From Alphaproteobacteria bacterium (GTDB taxonomy: Bacteria; Bacteroidota; Bacteroidia; Bacteroidales; FEN-979), in the NCBI GenBank assembly GCA_009928665.1, contig SACF01000015.1:1-64000 (forward strand): 64,000 nt of DNA. The letters are read 5' to 3'. This document shows, one piece after another, positions 16,790 to 25,318 of this stretch. Made by a program: the position numbers and the translations under genes. The stretch's first letter is position 1, and the number at the start of each line of letters is the position of its first letter. The notes beneath the pieces were generated by a model. That model had not been told where the DNA came from and searched no databases. It saw only the letters and a program-made list of their open reading frames with translations.

Positions 16790-17030
16790 GGAGACTATCG
16801 ATTTTACGGATAGTACATTAGGGAGGGAGTTTCAGTAAAAAAAGGTATATTGAATATTGAGGCCAGAATGTTTAATGTTGATCTAAAGGATTGAACAGTC
16901 GAATAATCGAACCGCCGAACAACCGCACTTTAAAATTGAACCTGAGGGGAATCAGGAAATGGATGGCAATGAGGAACGCTCCTGGATGGCCCAAATATAA
17001 ATGCCGTCCGTTTTGCGTTTTTCGAAACCG
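16790..17030 (-). repeat. Duplicated primase 3' end plus flank, copy B
   Basis: This is the copy attached to the intact primase gene. It matches 14486-14890, but without the extra G-rich units. Copies A and B bracket the cysteine-peptidase cassette, so they mark its left and right boundaries. Confidence 0.75.
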
Positions 17031-19165
17031 AACTTTTTGAGGGCTTTGCCAATGCGGATTACGGCACCGGGAGAGGTGGCGATGTTGACGTGGGTTCGTT
17101 CGGTAATCCGGTTGAGGATCTGCGATGCAGACAGAAAATGAGTGGCTTCAAGTAAAGGGACTTTCTGGAAATAGGTGAGGAGTAGCTCTTCCTCAACTGT
17201 GTTTATTTGGAACTGTTCGTTGGATAGAGATATATCCTCAATTTCACTTTTATCAAAATAGAACTTAAACCCCTGCTGAAAGAGGTCATAGGCCTGGGCA
17301 TAAACCATTCGCAAATCAATGGCATGTTGATAGTTGATTGAGATTATTTCGAAACAAAGGAACCGGCGGGAGCCAGTTGAATCGGTGAGAAATTGGCTGG
17401 AATTGACGGACCCCATGAAAGAGGCCCGACGGGTGAAAGCTTCGATATGATGACCATATGCCCGGCGCATTCGAATGGCGGACTTTGTTATTATTTCCTT
17501 AAAGGCCCCGATTTCGGACCGATTCATGTTTTCGAGTTCATCCATGTTGATGAACATGCATTCGGCCAGGTGAATTAGGGTATCCTTGTTATTGGGATTG
17601 ATGGTACCGGAGAAAATGTAATCACTCAATTCCGGCGGGCATAGATTGAGCATCCAAGTAGTTTTCCCGACACCCTGGGGACCGGAAAGTATGATTGCTG
17701 TGTGGTTTACTGTTTTATGGTCCAACACCGCTGCTACTGATGCTACAAGCCATTTTTTAAAACACTTACACCACAAATCCTGAGATGTTGTCGTAACCGT
17801 TTCGGCCAGCTGTTGGATGTAATCTGTTTGTACGACCCACAATGGTAGGTGAAGGAAATAGTCCTGAAACGGATCGTAGAAGTTACTGAAATCGGAATAC
17901 AAGATACTGCGCAAGAGTGTAGCAGAGCATTTGAGGTTGCTTTTCAATATTTCGCGGAGGAGGGAGTTTTCCTGATAGTCGGTGAGGGGGACGAAGGAAG
18001 TTGAATTTGCGAATTTTCTGATTTCGAGTTTGGAGGTGACTATGTTGTAACGAAGTTGGTAATGGTTAGAGAGGTAGGCTTCGATGGTATCGATCTGGTT
18101 TTTGCGTTTCTTCTTTTTTAATTGAGACTCATTGGTGATTTCACCAGGGATCGGATCAAGGATGGCTATCATTAAATCGTTTGAATTATTGGGGTTCTCG
18201 TCGGGATCTGCATTGGCTTTGGTGGTAAACGCCGGATCAATAGTGCCAGAACCAAGGTTAAGTGCAGGACCATTGGAGGCAGACTTAATTATTGTTTCTG
18301 GCGCTGTTTTAAATTTGGAGATTTCGATACCACTGTCGCGGGCAAAATAATAAAGGGTTGCAATTGTGATACCACTTCTCTTTGACTTCAGACATTTATC
18401 ATACTGCTCGTCACATATATTAATATTGTATCCCGGGTAAAACTGACTTATGCGATGAAAAGCTGATCGACCTTCCTCACCCAAGGCATCGGTAAGCGCG
18501 AAACCGATTTTGACCCAGTCCTCATATTTGGAGGTTAAATCTATCTGCCGGGATTCAATTTGTGATACCAATTTTTCGAGGTCGTCCTCTACCATATTTA
18601 TATAGGGTTTGAAAATTGCAGCGGAAGGGTTGAGGTAAAGCATTTCATCCCATGATACAAAGCATAACCGGGTAATGTCTTTACCAGAGGGGTCTATTTG
18701 AACTGTGGAGTCTTGATCTTTGTTCCTGAGTTGTTCCTCGTAAAAGGATTTGACTTGGCTGAATACAACCTTATGATAAACCGGGCGGGAAAAGACCTTC
18801 ACGAGGATTTTCAGTCCCTTGCCGCTGGGACTGATAAAGCAAGCATGAGTGTTCGGGATTTCCTCAACGCTGCTGCGTGTTGCAATAAGTTGGTCTTGCG
18901 TAAGTTTATCGATATCGAGGATAATGAGACCGGAATATTCTTTCAGGTATTCCAGTTTGCGGCCACCTTCAAATAGTCCGGAAGGTGTAAAGGCCGGAAG
19001 CGATCTTTTGGCATCGTTGTATTCTTCGGTTTTCCCCTGTCGCAATAACTCTCTTAAAGCAAGGACCCGGGATTTATATTTTCCGGAACGGATTTGTTCC
19101 AGAATCACTGATATGTCAAGATTTTCAACAACCTGGTTGAAGTTCCTGAAAATTGAAACTTTCAT
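16952..19165 (-). CDS. BT4734/VirE-type primase-helicase of a mobile element
   Basis: A 737-residue protein typical of Bacteroidota mobile elements. The N-terminus carries a BT4734-like primase domain (LIILDIDKL near 74-82, ISPSGKGLKILV near 105-116). A PriCT-like part follows (YEDWVKIGFALTDALGEEG). The C-terminal VirE/VapE-type P-loop ATPase has Walker A GPQGVGKTT near 496-504 and Walker B FINMDEL. It probably primes or unwinds element DNA for replication. ATG 19165 is preferred because a start at 19276 would overlap the HTH gene by about 100 bases; ATG 19165 lies seven bases after that gene's stop. Confidence 0.85.
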   Translation of the reverse strand: MKVSIFRNFNQVVENLDISVILEQIRSGKYKSRVLALRELLRQGKTEEYNDAKRSLPAFTPSGLFEGGRKLEYLKEYSGLIILDIDKLTQDQLIATRSSVEEIPNTHACFISPSGKGLKILVKVFSRPVYHKVVFSQVKSFYEEQLRNKDQDSTVQIDPSGKDITRLCFVSWDEMLYLNPSAAIFKPYINMVEDDLEKLVSQIESRQIDLTSKYEDWVKIGFALTDALGEEGRSAFHRISQFYPGYNINICDEQYDKCLKSKRSGITIATLYYFARDSGIEISKFKTAPETIIKSASNGPALNLGSGTIDPAFTTKANADPDENPNNSNDLMIAILDPIPGEITNESQLKKKKRKNQIDTIEAYLSNHYQLRYNIVTSKLEIRKFANSTSFVPLTDYQENSLLREILKSNLKCSATLLRSILYSDFSNFYDPFQDYFLHLPLWVVQTDYIQQLAETVTTTSQDLWCKCFKKWLVASVAAVLDHKTVNHTAIILSGPQGVGKTTWMLNLCPPELSDYIFSGTINPNNKDTLIHLAECMFINMDELENMNRSEIGAFKEIITKSAIRMRRAYGHHIEAFTRRASFMGSVNSSQFLTDSTGSRRFLCFEIISINYQHAIDLRMVYAQAYDLFQQGFKFYFDKSEIEDISLSNEQFQINTVEEELLLTYFQKVPLLEATHFLSASQILNRITERTHVNIATSPGAVIRIGKALKKFGFEKRKTDGIYIWAIQERSSLPSIS

Positions 19166-19172
19166 GGCTGTT

Positions 19173-19460
19173 TTATCTCTTGTGGGAAGGTTTGTTGTAA
19201 TGCCGGTGAAGGTGTTCTTCAATATCATTTGCCCGGAAATAGATTTTTCCGGCGATCTGGCTAAACGGCAGGACACCGTTATCGCGATAGGATTGAAGTG
19301 TACGCTTTGAGATTTTTAATAATTGACAGACTTCCTGGATATCGAGCCAAATCTCCGAGAGCTGTTTTGTGTTAATGCGGCCATCAAGCTTCTTGTTGAT
19401 GTTGTCCATCTTTTCCGCTAACCTTCTGTAGAATTCCTCCATGTTTTCGATTGTTTCCAT
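19173..19460 (-). CDS. Excisionase-like helix-turn-helix protein
   Basis: A 95-residue protein with a MerR-type (HTH_17) winged helix in its second half: WLDIQEVCQLLKISKRTLQSY, then the wing GVLPFSQIAGKIYFRANDIEEHL. The first 45 residues form a charged helix. Proteins of this form act as recombination directionality factors or regulators in Bacteroidota integrative elements. It directly precedes the primase gene, with which it probably forms one transcript. A palindrome and half-sites in front of it may be its own operator. Confidence 0.8.
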   Translation of the reverse strand: METIENMEEFYRRLAEKMDNINKKLDGRINTKQLSEIWLDIQEVCQLLKISKRTLQSYRDNGVLPFSQIAGKIYFRANDIEEHLHRHYNKPSHKR

Positions 19461-19487
19461 TTTAAAGAAGTTTAAAGTTTATGGAAG

Positions 19488-19581
19488 CAAAATTATATTC
19501 GTAAAAATCGTTTGGGTAGTTACTAAAGTTTAGTAACCCCCGGGTGAATGAGGTTTAGAAAATAGTAACCCTTTAGTAACC
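19488..19581 (-). promoter_or_regulatory. Promoter -7 box and palindromic operator of the HTH-primase operon
   Basis: TAATTTTG (minus strand, 19495-19488) fits the Bacteroidota -7 box TAnnTTTG, 28 bases before the HTH start. GTTACTAAAGTTTAGTAAC at 19519-19537 is a perfect palindrome with 9-base arms, and two more TAGTAACC half-sites lie at about 19563-19581. The position at and beyond the -33 region suggests binding by the HTH protein; this is inferred. Confidence 0.5.
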
Positions 19582-19682
19582 CCCCGGAGGGAATGACAAA
19601 TGACGAGTGACCAATGACACATTTCGTGACGCGTGACCCATTTCCCATGCCGGAATGAAAGGTAATGAAGGAAAGAGGGGAA

Positions 19683-20573
19683 TTATTGGGGGATGTATTT
19701 CAGGATGCGTTCGCGTTCTTCGTTGATAAATTCCAGTGCATCCAATAATTTTTGATACCAGTAATCGAGGGTGGAAAGTTGATGGTAGAAATATTTGTTC
19801 CTTACTGAAATCAAGCTATTCGATTTTCGATTTTTCGACCGTAAGTTGTTGGTTATCCATTTTATGAGTTGAGGACTTTTGCGGTCGGGAACATCGATTA
19901 TATCAGATTTGACAAGCAAATAGAAAAAATATGCTTCCTGATCGACTGAGATTTTAAACTTTATCTTAAAATCTTCATTATCCAGTTTACATTGAACAGA
20001 TTCTTGTGTTTTGGCCAAACAAGCGCTTTTATGCATATGACGGATCAGGTTAACCTGTTCCTTTGTGTGGTGAATTACCCGGAGCCAGACTTCGGTGAAC
20101 TTTTGTGTATTATAATGAACTGCCGGACCCAACAACTTGGAATCCCAGATATCTGGTCCAACCAGGCGCGCGCCTACAAATGATTTTAACTGGCAGTGAA
20201 AGAGACCTCCCATTTTGTCATCATGCAGCAGAATTGATTGATACTCGATGATCGAAGAAAGAGAGTCAATTTTTCCAACGACATAATCTGCCAGTGCATC
20301 GATGTAGGCTGGATGTTGTTCCTGAAGGAATTCATCGACTTGTTGAATTGATGCATCGGTCAACAGCGTGAGTTGCCTATAGAAATCTTCAGGGGTTTCT
20401 GAATTATTCACTGACCTGACCACAATTGTAAAATTGGCGGGATCGTCGGGTTTTTCTTTCTGTATTTGATACTGGATGGTGATGTTCCGGCTTTGATCGA
20501 TGAAAGGTTCGAACATTTCCTCGAAAAAATGCAGCGACATTGGTCGCAACGATTGTGGTGGCTGAGGAGACAT
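19683..20573 (-). CDS. Conserved hypothetical protein of integrative elements
   Basis: A 296-residue, mostly helical cytosolic protein between the integrase and the HTH gene. The arrangement integrase, helical protein, HTH, primase recurs in Bacteroidota mobile elements, and the helical protein is often RteC-like; the tail (FYHQLSTLDYWYQKLLDALEFI) and length would suit that, but I see no diagnostic motif. Unlike true RteC its link to tetracycline-regulated conjugation cannot be claimed here. No signal peptide or membrane segment. Confidence 0.6.
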   Translation of the reverse strand: MSPQPPQSLRPMSLHFFEEMFEPFIDQSRNITIQYQIQKEKPDDPANFTIVVRSVNNSETPEDFYRQLTLLTDASIQQVDEFLQEQHPAYIDALADYVVGKIDSLSSIIEYQSILLHDDKMGGLFHCQLKSFVGARLVGPDIWDSKLLGPAVHYNTQKFTEVWLRVIHHTKEQVNLIRHMHKSACLAKTQESVQCKLDNEDFKIKFKISVDQEAYFFYLLVKSDIIDVPDRKSPQLIKWITNNLRSKNRKSNSLISVRNKYFYHQLSTLDYWYQKLLDALEFINEERERILKYIPQ

Positions 20574-20836
20574 AGGATTGAAGATAAGGAGATGAATATC
20601 TGTGTTGAAATTGCATAGCTATGATTTTGATAATCATGAAATAAAAGCAGGGAGTTCAACGACACATATTCCTATGTCCATGATAACCCTGAGTAAACAT
20701 TTCCAACCTTAAACAAAAATCATAAGATTGGAGACGGTATACTGCTTAATCGGATTTAGGGGCAAAAGGTGATAGAGTTTTAGGGTTTTTTTTTTGGAGT
20801 TTATCAACACGTTCTTGACATAACAAAACGAACTGG

Positions 20837-22063
20837 TTAGTTTGCCAATACCGCATCGTATTTGATGTAAACCTTTTGCATGTCACGGTTTATTAGGTCA
20901 TCGACAACCCTGGCGTATTTTTTTGTCATATTGATACTGGAGTGACCCAGCATTTTAGATACTACTTCAATCGAGATTTGGTTTGCAAGGGTTACCGTTG
21001 TTGCAAAAGTATGTCTTGCGGTGTGCGTACTTAGATTTTTCTCGATGCCTGATATGTCGGCGATCTCTTTCAAGTATGCATTCATTCTTTGATTACTTGG
21101 AACTGGTAAGACACAACCGCGTTTCTGGCATACCGGATGATCCTTATATTTGTCCATCAACCGAATGGCAGGTGGTAATATGGGCACATGGCACCAGTTC
21201 TTTGTTTTCTGCCTTCTTTTTTTTATCCATTGTCTGTTATCCCTGAATTCTATGTCAGCATAAGTAAGATTTTTGACATCAATAAAGGCCAATCCGGTAA
21301 AACAACAAAAGAGGTAGATATCCTTTACCACCTGGAGCCGTTCAATTTTGAATTCTTTTTCCATCAAGGTATTCAACTCTTGTTCATTCAGGAAATCCAT
21401 ATCGACATCGTCTAAGTGGAATTTGATGTTAGAGAAAGGATCTGATTTCATCCAATCATTAGCCAGCGCTATACGGATGATTTTCTTGAAATTCTTCAGG
21501 TATTTAGTCGCCGTATTATGGCAACACTTGCAACTTGTCTTCAGATAAAATTCGAAGTCGTTGACAAACATTGGGGTTATTTCCTGCAAACACATATCAT
21601 CTCGCCTGTATTTCTGCTTTATAAAGTTTTCAACGTGTTTGCAGCATGTGATGTACCTTTCAACCGTACCTGGTGCAAAATCGATATTGATCAGCAGTTT
21701 ACATTTTTCGTTGTGTTCGCGGAAGACGGTCAGAATAGACCGGGTGTCGGTCTCAATACCCAGGTAGCTGTTTTTCAGACCATGAGCTGAGATGTGCTTT
21801 CCTTTCTCGTCCATTTCCCGTTTTTGTAAAAGCAGGTTCGCCTTGACCAGGGACAGGTACGAATTAATTTCTTTGGCATTTTTAGAAAAACCCTGGGCAC
21901 AACCTCTTTCTAAATCCCATTCATCGGGTTTGATACTTTGTTGCAAGCCAAATTCGGCCCTTTGGCCATTTACGGTGATTCTTGCAAAAATTGGCACACT
22001 GCCATCCTTCAATTCTTTAGTCCGTTTTATGTAAAAAAGGACTGTGTAAGTTGCTCTTGTCAT
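20837..22063 (-). CDS. int: Tyrosine-type site-specific integrase
   Basis: A 408-residue recombinase from ATG 22063 (an upstream in-frame start at 22105 adds 14 residues outside the fold). It has an arm-type DNA-binding N-terminus (YTVLFYIKRTKELKDGSVPI), a SAM-like core-binding domain, and a catalytic domain with HTARHTFAT, MLGHSS and the nucleophile Tyr in TKKYARV. The first catalytic Arg is replaced: the usual TGLR position reads TGLAFIDV, as in several Bacteroidota integrases of the IntDOT type. It lies beside tRNA-Ser, a common integration site, and probably mobilises the genes to its left. Confidence 0.92.
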   Translation of the reverse strand: MTRATYTVLFYIKRTKELKDGSVPIFARITVNGQRAEFGLQQSIKPDEWDLERGCAQGFSKNAKEINSYLSLVKANLLLQKREMDEKGKHISAHGLKNSYLGIETDTRSILTVFREHNEKCKLLINIDFAPGTVERYITCCKHVENFIKQKYRRDDMCLQEITPMFVNDFEFYLKTSCKCCHNTATKYLKNFKKIIRIALANDWMKSDPFSNIKFHLDDVDMDFLNEQELNTLMEKEFKIERLQVVKDIYLFCCFTGLAFIDVKNLTYADIEFRDNRQWIKKRRQKTKNWCHVPILPPAIRLMDKYKDHPVCQKRGCVLPVPSNQRMNAYLKEIADISGIEKNLSTHTARHTFATTVTLANQISIEVVSKMLGHSSINMTKKYARVVDDLINRDMQKVYIKYDAVLAN

Positions 22064-22152
22064 TGGGTTAAAATTTAGGTTAACAAAATTAGATACCAAG
22101 AGCAAAAGAATGAAATGTAAAGTAGTGTAAATCAGTGCAGAATATGCTATAT

Positions 22153-22187
22153 CGGTGGACTTGGAGGGAAAATAATTCAGTCCACCG
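22153..22187. repeat. 9-bp inverted repeat between integrase and tRNA-Ser
   Basis: CGGTGGACT (22153-22161) and AGTCCACCG (22179-22187) are perfect inverted copies with a 17-base spacer. It lies 90 bases in front of the integrase start. It may be an integrase or excisionase binding site, or a hairpin in the integrase leader. Confidence 0.4.
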
Positions 22188-22241
22188 AATAAGCCACTGA
22201 AAGTTTACCTTTGAATGCTTTATTTTACTTTTGATAAAAAC

Positions 22242-22280
22242 GAAAAACCACTGAAACATCAATGTTTACAGTGGTTTTCG
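22242..22280 (-). terminator. Terminator hairpin downstream of tRNA-Ser
   Basis: CGAAAAACCACTG and CAGTGGTTTTCG form a 12-13 bp stem with a 14-base loop. On the minus strand it follows the tRNA by about 20 bases and is followed by a run of T. Confidence 0.75.
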
Positions 22281-22301
22281 TTAAACTGCATTCAATCTAA
22301 G

Positions 22302-22389
22302 CGGAGAGACTGGGATTCGAACCCAGGGTACACTTTTGGCGTACACACACTTTCCAGGCGTGCTCCTTCGACCACTCGGACACCTCTCC
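22302..22389 (-). tRNA. tRNA-Ser (anticodon GGA)
   Basis: An 88-nt class II tRNA with a long variable arm. The acceptor arm starts GGAGAGG and closes with TCTCTCC plus discriminator G. The anticodon stem-loop is CACGC-CTGGAAA-GTGTG, giving anticodon GGA for UCC/UCU serine codons. The T arm holds GGTTCGAATCC. CCA is not encoded. The tRNA is intact, and the integrase beside it suggests that its 3' end (facing left) is the integration target. Confidence 0.95.
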
Positions 22390-22463
22390 GGATAAAAAAC
22401 GAAATAGTGAAACAGCGGGGTAGCGAAAGATTACAATCAAATGCTGTTCAGCATTTCGGGGTG

Positions 22464-22494
22464 CAAAGATAGAACTTATTAAATAAAAATCAAA
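22464..22494 (-). promoter_or_regulatory. Promoter of tRNA-Ser
   Basis: On the minus strand TTTG (22494-22491) is separated by exactly 19 bases from TATCTTTG (22471-22464), matching the Bacteroidota sigma-ABfr consensus at both boxes. The -33 box overlaps the last codons of the asparaginase gene. Confidence 0.75.
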
Positions 22495-23518
22495 CAGTCA
22501 TTTCACCACGCAGGGAGGATTGCAGCAGCTGTTTAACACCCTCCTGCGAATACCCGCAACCCAGGAGGTACATCAGCTTGGTGACGGCCGATTCGGTGGT
22601 AATGTCGTACCCTCCTACCACACCGATCCGGCTGAGGGCAGCGCCGGTTTCGTATTTTCCCATATCGACGGCCCCTCCCTTGCATTGCGTGACATTGAAG
22701 ATGATGATCCCGCGGCCGATGGCAGCGGAAAGTTGATCCAAAAACCACGATGCCGTTGGAGCATTGCCCGCGCCAAAAGTTTCGAGGATCACCGCCTTCA
22801 GATCGCGGGCATTCAGGATTGCTTCCACCGATGCAGGTGTGATCCCCGGGAAAAGCTTTAAAATGGTAATGTTTTCGTCGAGTTCCTTGTGCGCACGCAA
22901 TTTCTTGAAATTGGGTTTCAGGATATTGCCGAGATGGTACCGGATGTGAACACCAACTTCGGCCAACAGGGGATAATTTCCCGAAACGAAAGCCCCAAAG
23001 TGCTCCGCATTGAACTTGCTGGTCCGGTTGCCCCGGTAAAGCTTGTTCTCGAAACAGATAGCAACCTCCGGAACCACCGGGGTGTCGATCTCCTTTGCCG
23101 CGGCAATTTCAATGGAATTAATAAAATTCTCACGGCCGTCGGTCCGCACCATCCCGATGGGCAACTGCGAACCGGTGAAGATAACCGGTTTGTTCAGATT
23201 CTCGAGCATAAAACTGAGCGCCGAGGCAGTATACGCCATCGTGTCGGAGCCATGCAACACCACAAACCCGTCGTAATCCTCATACTTTTCCTCAATTACC
23301 GAAGCAAGATGGATCCAGAAGGAAGGATGCATGTTGGATGAATCGAGCAGGGGCTCAAAAGTGTAAAAATCGATCCTGCAGTTGAAATTTTCAAGCACCG
23401 GAAGATACTTATACAGGATATCAAAAGTCAATGGCCTCAACGACAAAGTCTTCGGATCCTGAACCATCCCGATGGTTCCTCCGGTATAAATGACCAGTAT
23501 GTTTGTTTGTCCTATCAA
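22490..23518 (-). CDS. ansA: Type I L-asparaginase
   Basis: A 342-residue cytosolic enzyme that hydrolyses asparagine to aspartate and ammonia. TGGTIGM at residues 12-18 carries the nucleophile Thr, and LHGSDTMAYTASALSFM near 88-104 carries the second catalytic Thr-Asp site. GSQLP and the TDGREN word follow at the usual spacing. There is no signal peptide, which fits the type I enzyme rather than periplasmic type II. It stands alone on the minus strand; its stop overlaps the tRNA-Ser promoter. Confidence 0.93.
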   Translation of the reverse strand: MIGQTNILVIYTGGTIGMVQDPKTLSLRPLTFDILYKYLPVLENFNCRIDFYTFEPLLDSSNMHPSFWIHLASVIEEKYEDYDGFVVLHGSDTMAYTASALSFMLENLNKPVIFTGSQLPIGMVRTDGRENFINSIEIAAAKEIDTPVVPEVAICFENKLYRGNRTSKFNAEHFGAFVSGNYPLLAEVGVHIRYHLGNILKPNFKKLRAHKELDENITILKLFPGITPASVEAILNARDLKAVILETFGAGNAPTASWFLDQLSAAIGRGIIIFNVTQCKGGAVDMGKYETGAALSRIGVVGGYDITTESAVTKLMYLLGCGYSQEGVKQLLQSSLRGEMTV

Positions 23519-23550
23519 AACAGGGAATTTAAATCAGGTATTAGGAATCA

Positions 23551-23693
23551 GGGAAAAAAATAATTCAAAATTTAAAAGAGGGATTAGATATTAGCGATTA
23601 GCGAATAGCCAATGGAGGTTTCCATTGTCAATTATCAATTGTCCATTGTCATTCACTCATTCAATCAATCAGTCAATCCTTAATTCGTAAATC
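23551..23693. repeat. Dispersed intergenic repeat, copy 1
   Basis: An A+T-rich stretch built of short words (GATTAGCGAATAG, CCATTGTCAATT, CACTCATTCA, ATCAGTCAAT) in the same order as at 30771-30941. It separates the asparaginase and LuxE-domain genes. No coding potential. Confidence 0.6.
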
Positions 23694-23729
23694 GTAAATC
23701 ATGTCAATCGTAAATCAATTTGTTGGTTC

Positions 23730-24713
23730 TTATCCCATCAAACTACATCCCCGTACCTCAGCTTCGTCGAAGCGCCCGAGTACCTCGAAGCGTCCATCGG
23801 CAAGCATGCGCCCCAGGTCCTGGGTAGCAATAAAGCTGCAGGAATTGAAGTTGGCCAGGTCGATGATGTTGATTCCGCCTTTTTCACCGGTTTTCGCGTA
23901 ACTCAGCGGATCTTTCGATTCTCTGATCATCACCTTCATCCAGGGCGGGGTTTCAAAGGAACCTGTTCCTGTTGACCATGCCTGCGACAGCATTTCCGTC
24001 ATTCCGTACTCCGAATGGATCGATTCCACGCCAAACGCCGGTCGAAGCAGCGAATGCAGCTCCATACGGGTAATCTCATTTTTACGGCCCTTCATGCCGC
24101 CGGTCTCAACTACCGTTAGTGGCGCATAGTTCCCCGGAAACTGTGATGCGAAATCGGTCAGCGCATAAGATAACCCGATCAGCATAACGTGCATCCCCTT
24201 GGCACGACGCTGTCGCAACCGGGCATACAGACCGGTGGGACTGGCCAGGAAAAAACCGTTTTCCGGACTGCTGCTCAAATCCATAAGGTGCTGGATCATA
24301 TAAACCAGCGAGGAATCGGGGGCCTGCTCCGGATTGGGCATTAATGCCAAAAACTGGTAATTGGCAGGCGATCCGTAAATCCGTTCAAATCCTTTTACCA
24401 GCGATTGACGGTAGATGGAAAGGTCGGTAACCGGATGACGGCTGCGCACCGACCCGGTCGTTCCGCTGCTTCGAAAAACTGCCTGTGGCGGTATATTCCC
24501 GCAAATAATGTCGTGCGACTTATACAGTTCGATGGGCAGAAATGGAATCTGTTCCGGGAACATCACCGTTTCGGGACTTATTCCCCGTGCAACCACATAA
24601 CGGTGGTATACGGTATTTTGCTCGTATTGGTACCGGAAGATCTCCATGGCAAGCGCCGTGAACTCCTGTAAAGAAGAAATACCAAAAACCTGTTCCCTGA
24701 AATCCTGCGTCAT
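23730..24713 (-). CDS. Acyl-protein synthetase, LuxE domain
   Basis: A 327-residue member of the LuxE/PaaK adenylate-forming group, which activates an acyl group with ATP for transfer to a protein or carrier. The phosphate-binding loop is FRSSGTTGSVRS (residues 80-91). A later core includes VETGGMKGRKNEITR and SEYGMTEMLSQAW, where the EYGMTE word matches the adenylation A5 region. In Bacteroidota this gene is widespread outside luminescence; its substrate is unknown. Start ATG 24713 lies 44 bases downstream of a -7 box. It is divergent from the lipoprotein gene at 24786. Confidence 0.82.
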   Translation of the reverse strand: MTQDFREQVFGISSLQEFTALAMEIFRYQYEQNTVYHRYVVARGISPETVMFPEQIPFLPIELYKSHDIICGNIPPQAVFRSSGTTGSVRSRHPVTDLSIYRQSLVKGFERIYGSPANYQFLALMPNPEQAPDSSLVYMIQHLMDLSSSPENGFFLASPTGLYARLRQRRAKGMHVMLIGLSYALTDFASQFPGNYAPLTVVETGGMKGRKNEITRMELHSLLRPAFGVESIHSEYGMTEMLSQAWSTGTGSFETPPWMKVMIRESKDPLSYAKTGEKGGINIIDLANFNSCSFIATQDLGRMLADGRFEVLGRFDEAEVRGCSLMG

Positions 24714-24742
24714 TCAATAGGGTTTTCAACCTGAAAATTATG

Positions 24743-24764
24743 TATTTTTGCCGCTGCAAAGGTA
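24743..24764. promoter_or_regulatory. Back-to-back -7 boxes of divergent genes
   Basis: TATTTTTG (plus strand, 24743-24750) points to the lipoprotein gene, and TACCTTTG (minus strand, 24764-24757) points to the LuxE-domain gene. Both match TAnnTTTG; neither has a convincing -33 TTTG. Confidence 0.45.
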
Positions 24765-24785
24765 CGGAAATTCAGAACAACCGTC

Positions 24786-25310
24786 ATGAAGAAGTTTGAC
24801 AAGGCAATAAAGCTATCCTTCCCTGTCGCGATCATCGCGGCCGCCTGCGCGATCCTGCTTCCATCCTGTCTGAAAAATGAGCAGTATCCTGAAATTCCGG
24901 AAATCGCTTTTCAAAGTTTCACACTCGCATTCGATACCAATAATATTCCCCGGAAAGGATATCTGACTATTTCGTTCGTGGATGGCGACGGTGATCTCGG
25001 TCTTCATCCGGCCGATACCCTTTCACCCTACCAGAAAGGCGGAGATTATTACTACAACTATGTCATTGATTACTATGAAAAGCAGAACGGGGTTTATGTA
25101 CTGGTTCCGCTCAGTCCGCCCTACCATGCCCGGATTCCTTACCTGACACCCGACGATCCCAATAAAGCCATCAAGGGGATCATTGTCGACACCCTTCAGA
25201 TGAATCCTTATCCCGTGTATGATACCATCAAGCTGAAATTCTTCATTTATGACCGCGCTTTGCATAAAAGCAACGTTGATTCCACGCCACCCATCATTCT
25301 CAGGAGGTAA
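24786..25310 (+). CDS. Predicted lipoprotein
   Basis: A 174-residue protein with a lipoprotein signal peptide ending in LLPSC (Cys28). The mature part begins with a Pro/Glu-rich linker and has a beta-rich domain with FVDGDGDLGLH near residues 64-74, a short acidic word seen in a set of Bacteroidota lipoproteins and possibly binding Ca2+. It lies eight bases before the PBP2 gene, so they probably share a transcript. Function unknown; the position hints at an envelope role. Confidence 0.7.
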   Translation: MKKFDKAIKLSFPVAIIAAACAILLPSCLKNEQYPEIPEIAFQSFTLAFDTNNIPRKGYLTISFVDGDGDLGLHPADTLSPYQKGGDYYYNYVIDYYEKQNGVYVLVPLSPPYHARIPYLTPDDPNKAIKGIIVDTLQMNPYPVYDTIKLKFFIYDRALHKSNVDSTPPIILRR

Positions 25311-25318
25311 CAGCGCCG

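Noticed and set aside
19166..19276. 37-residue N-terminal extension of the primase
   Set aside because: It would overlap the HTH gene by about 100 bases, and the residues do not fit the primase domain.
22302..22330. Left attachment copy of the tRNA-Ser 3' end elsewhere in the window
   Set aside because: No second copy of the tRNA 3' end was seen between 1 and 22300, so element borders cannot be given.
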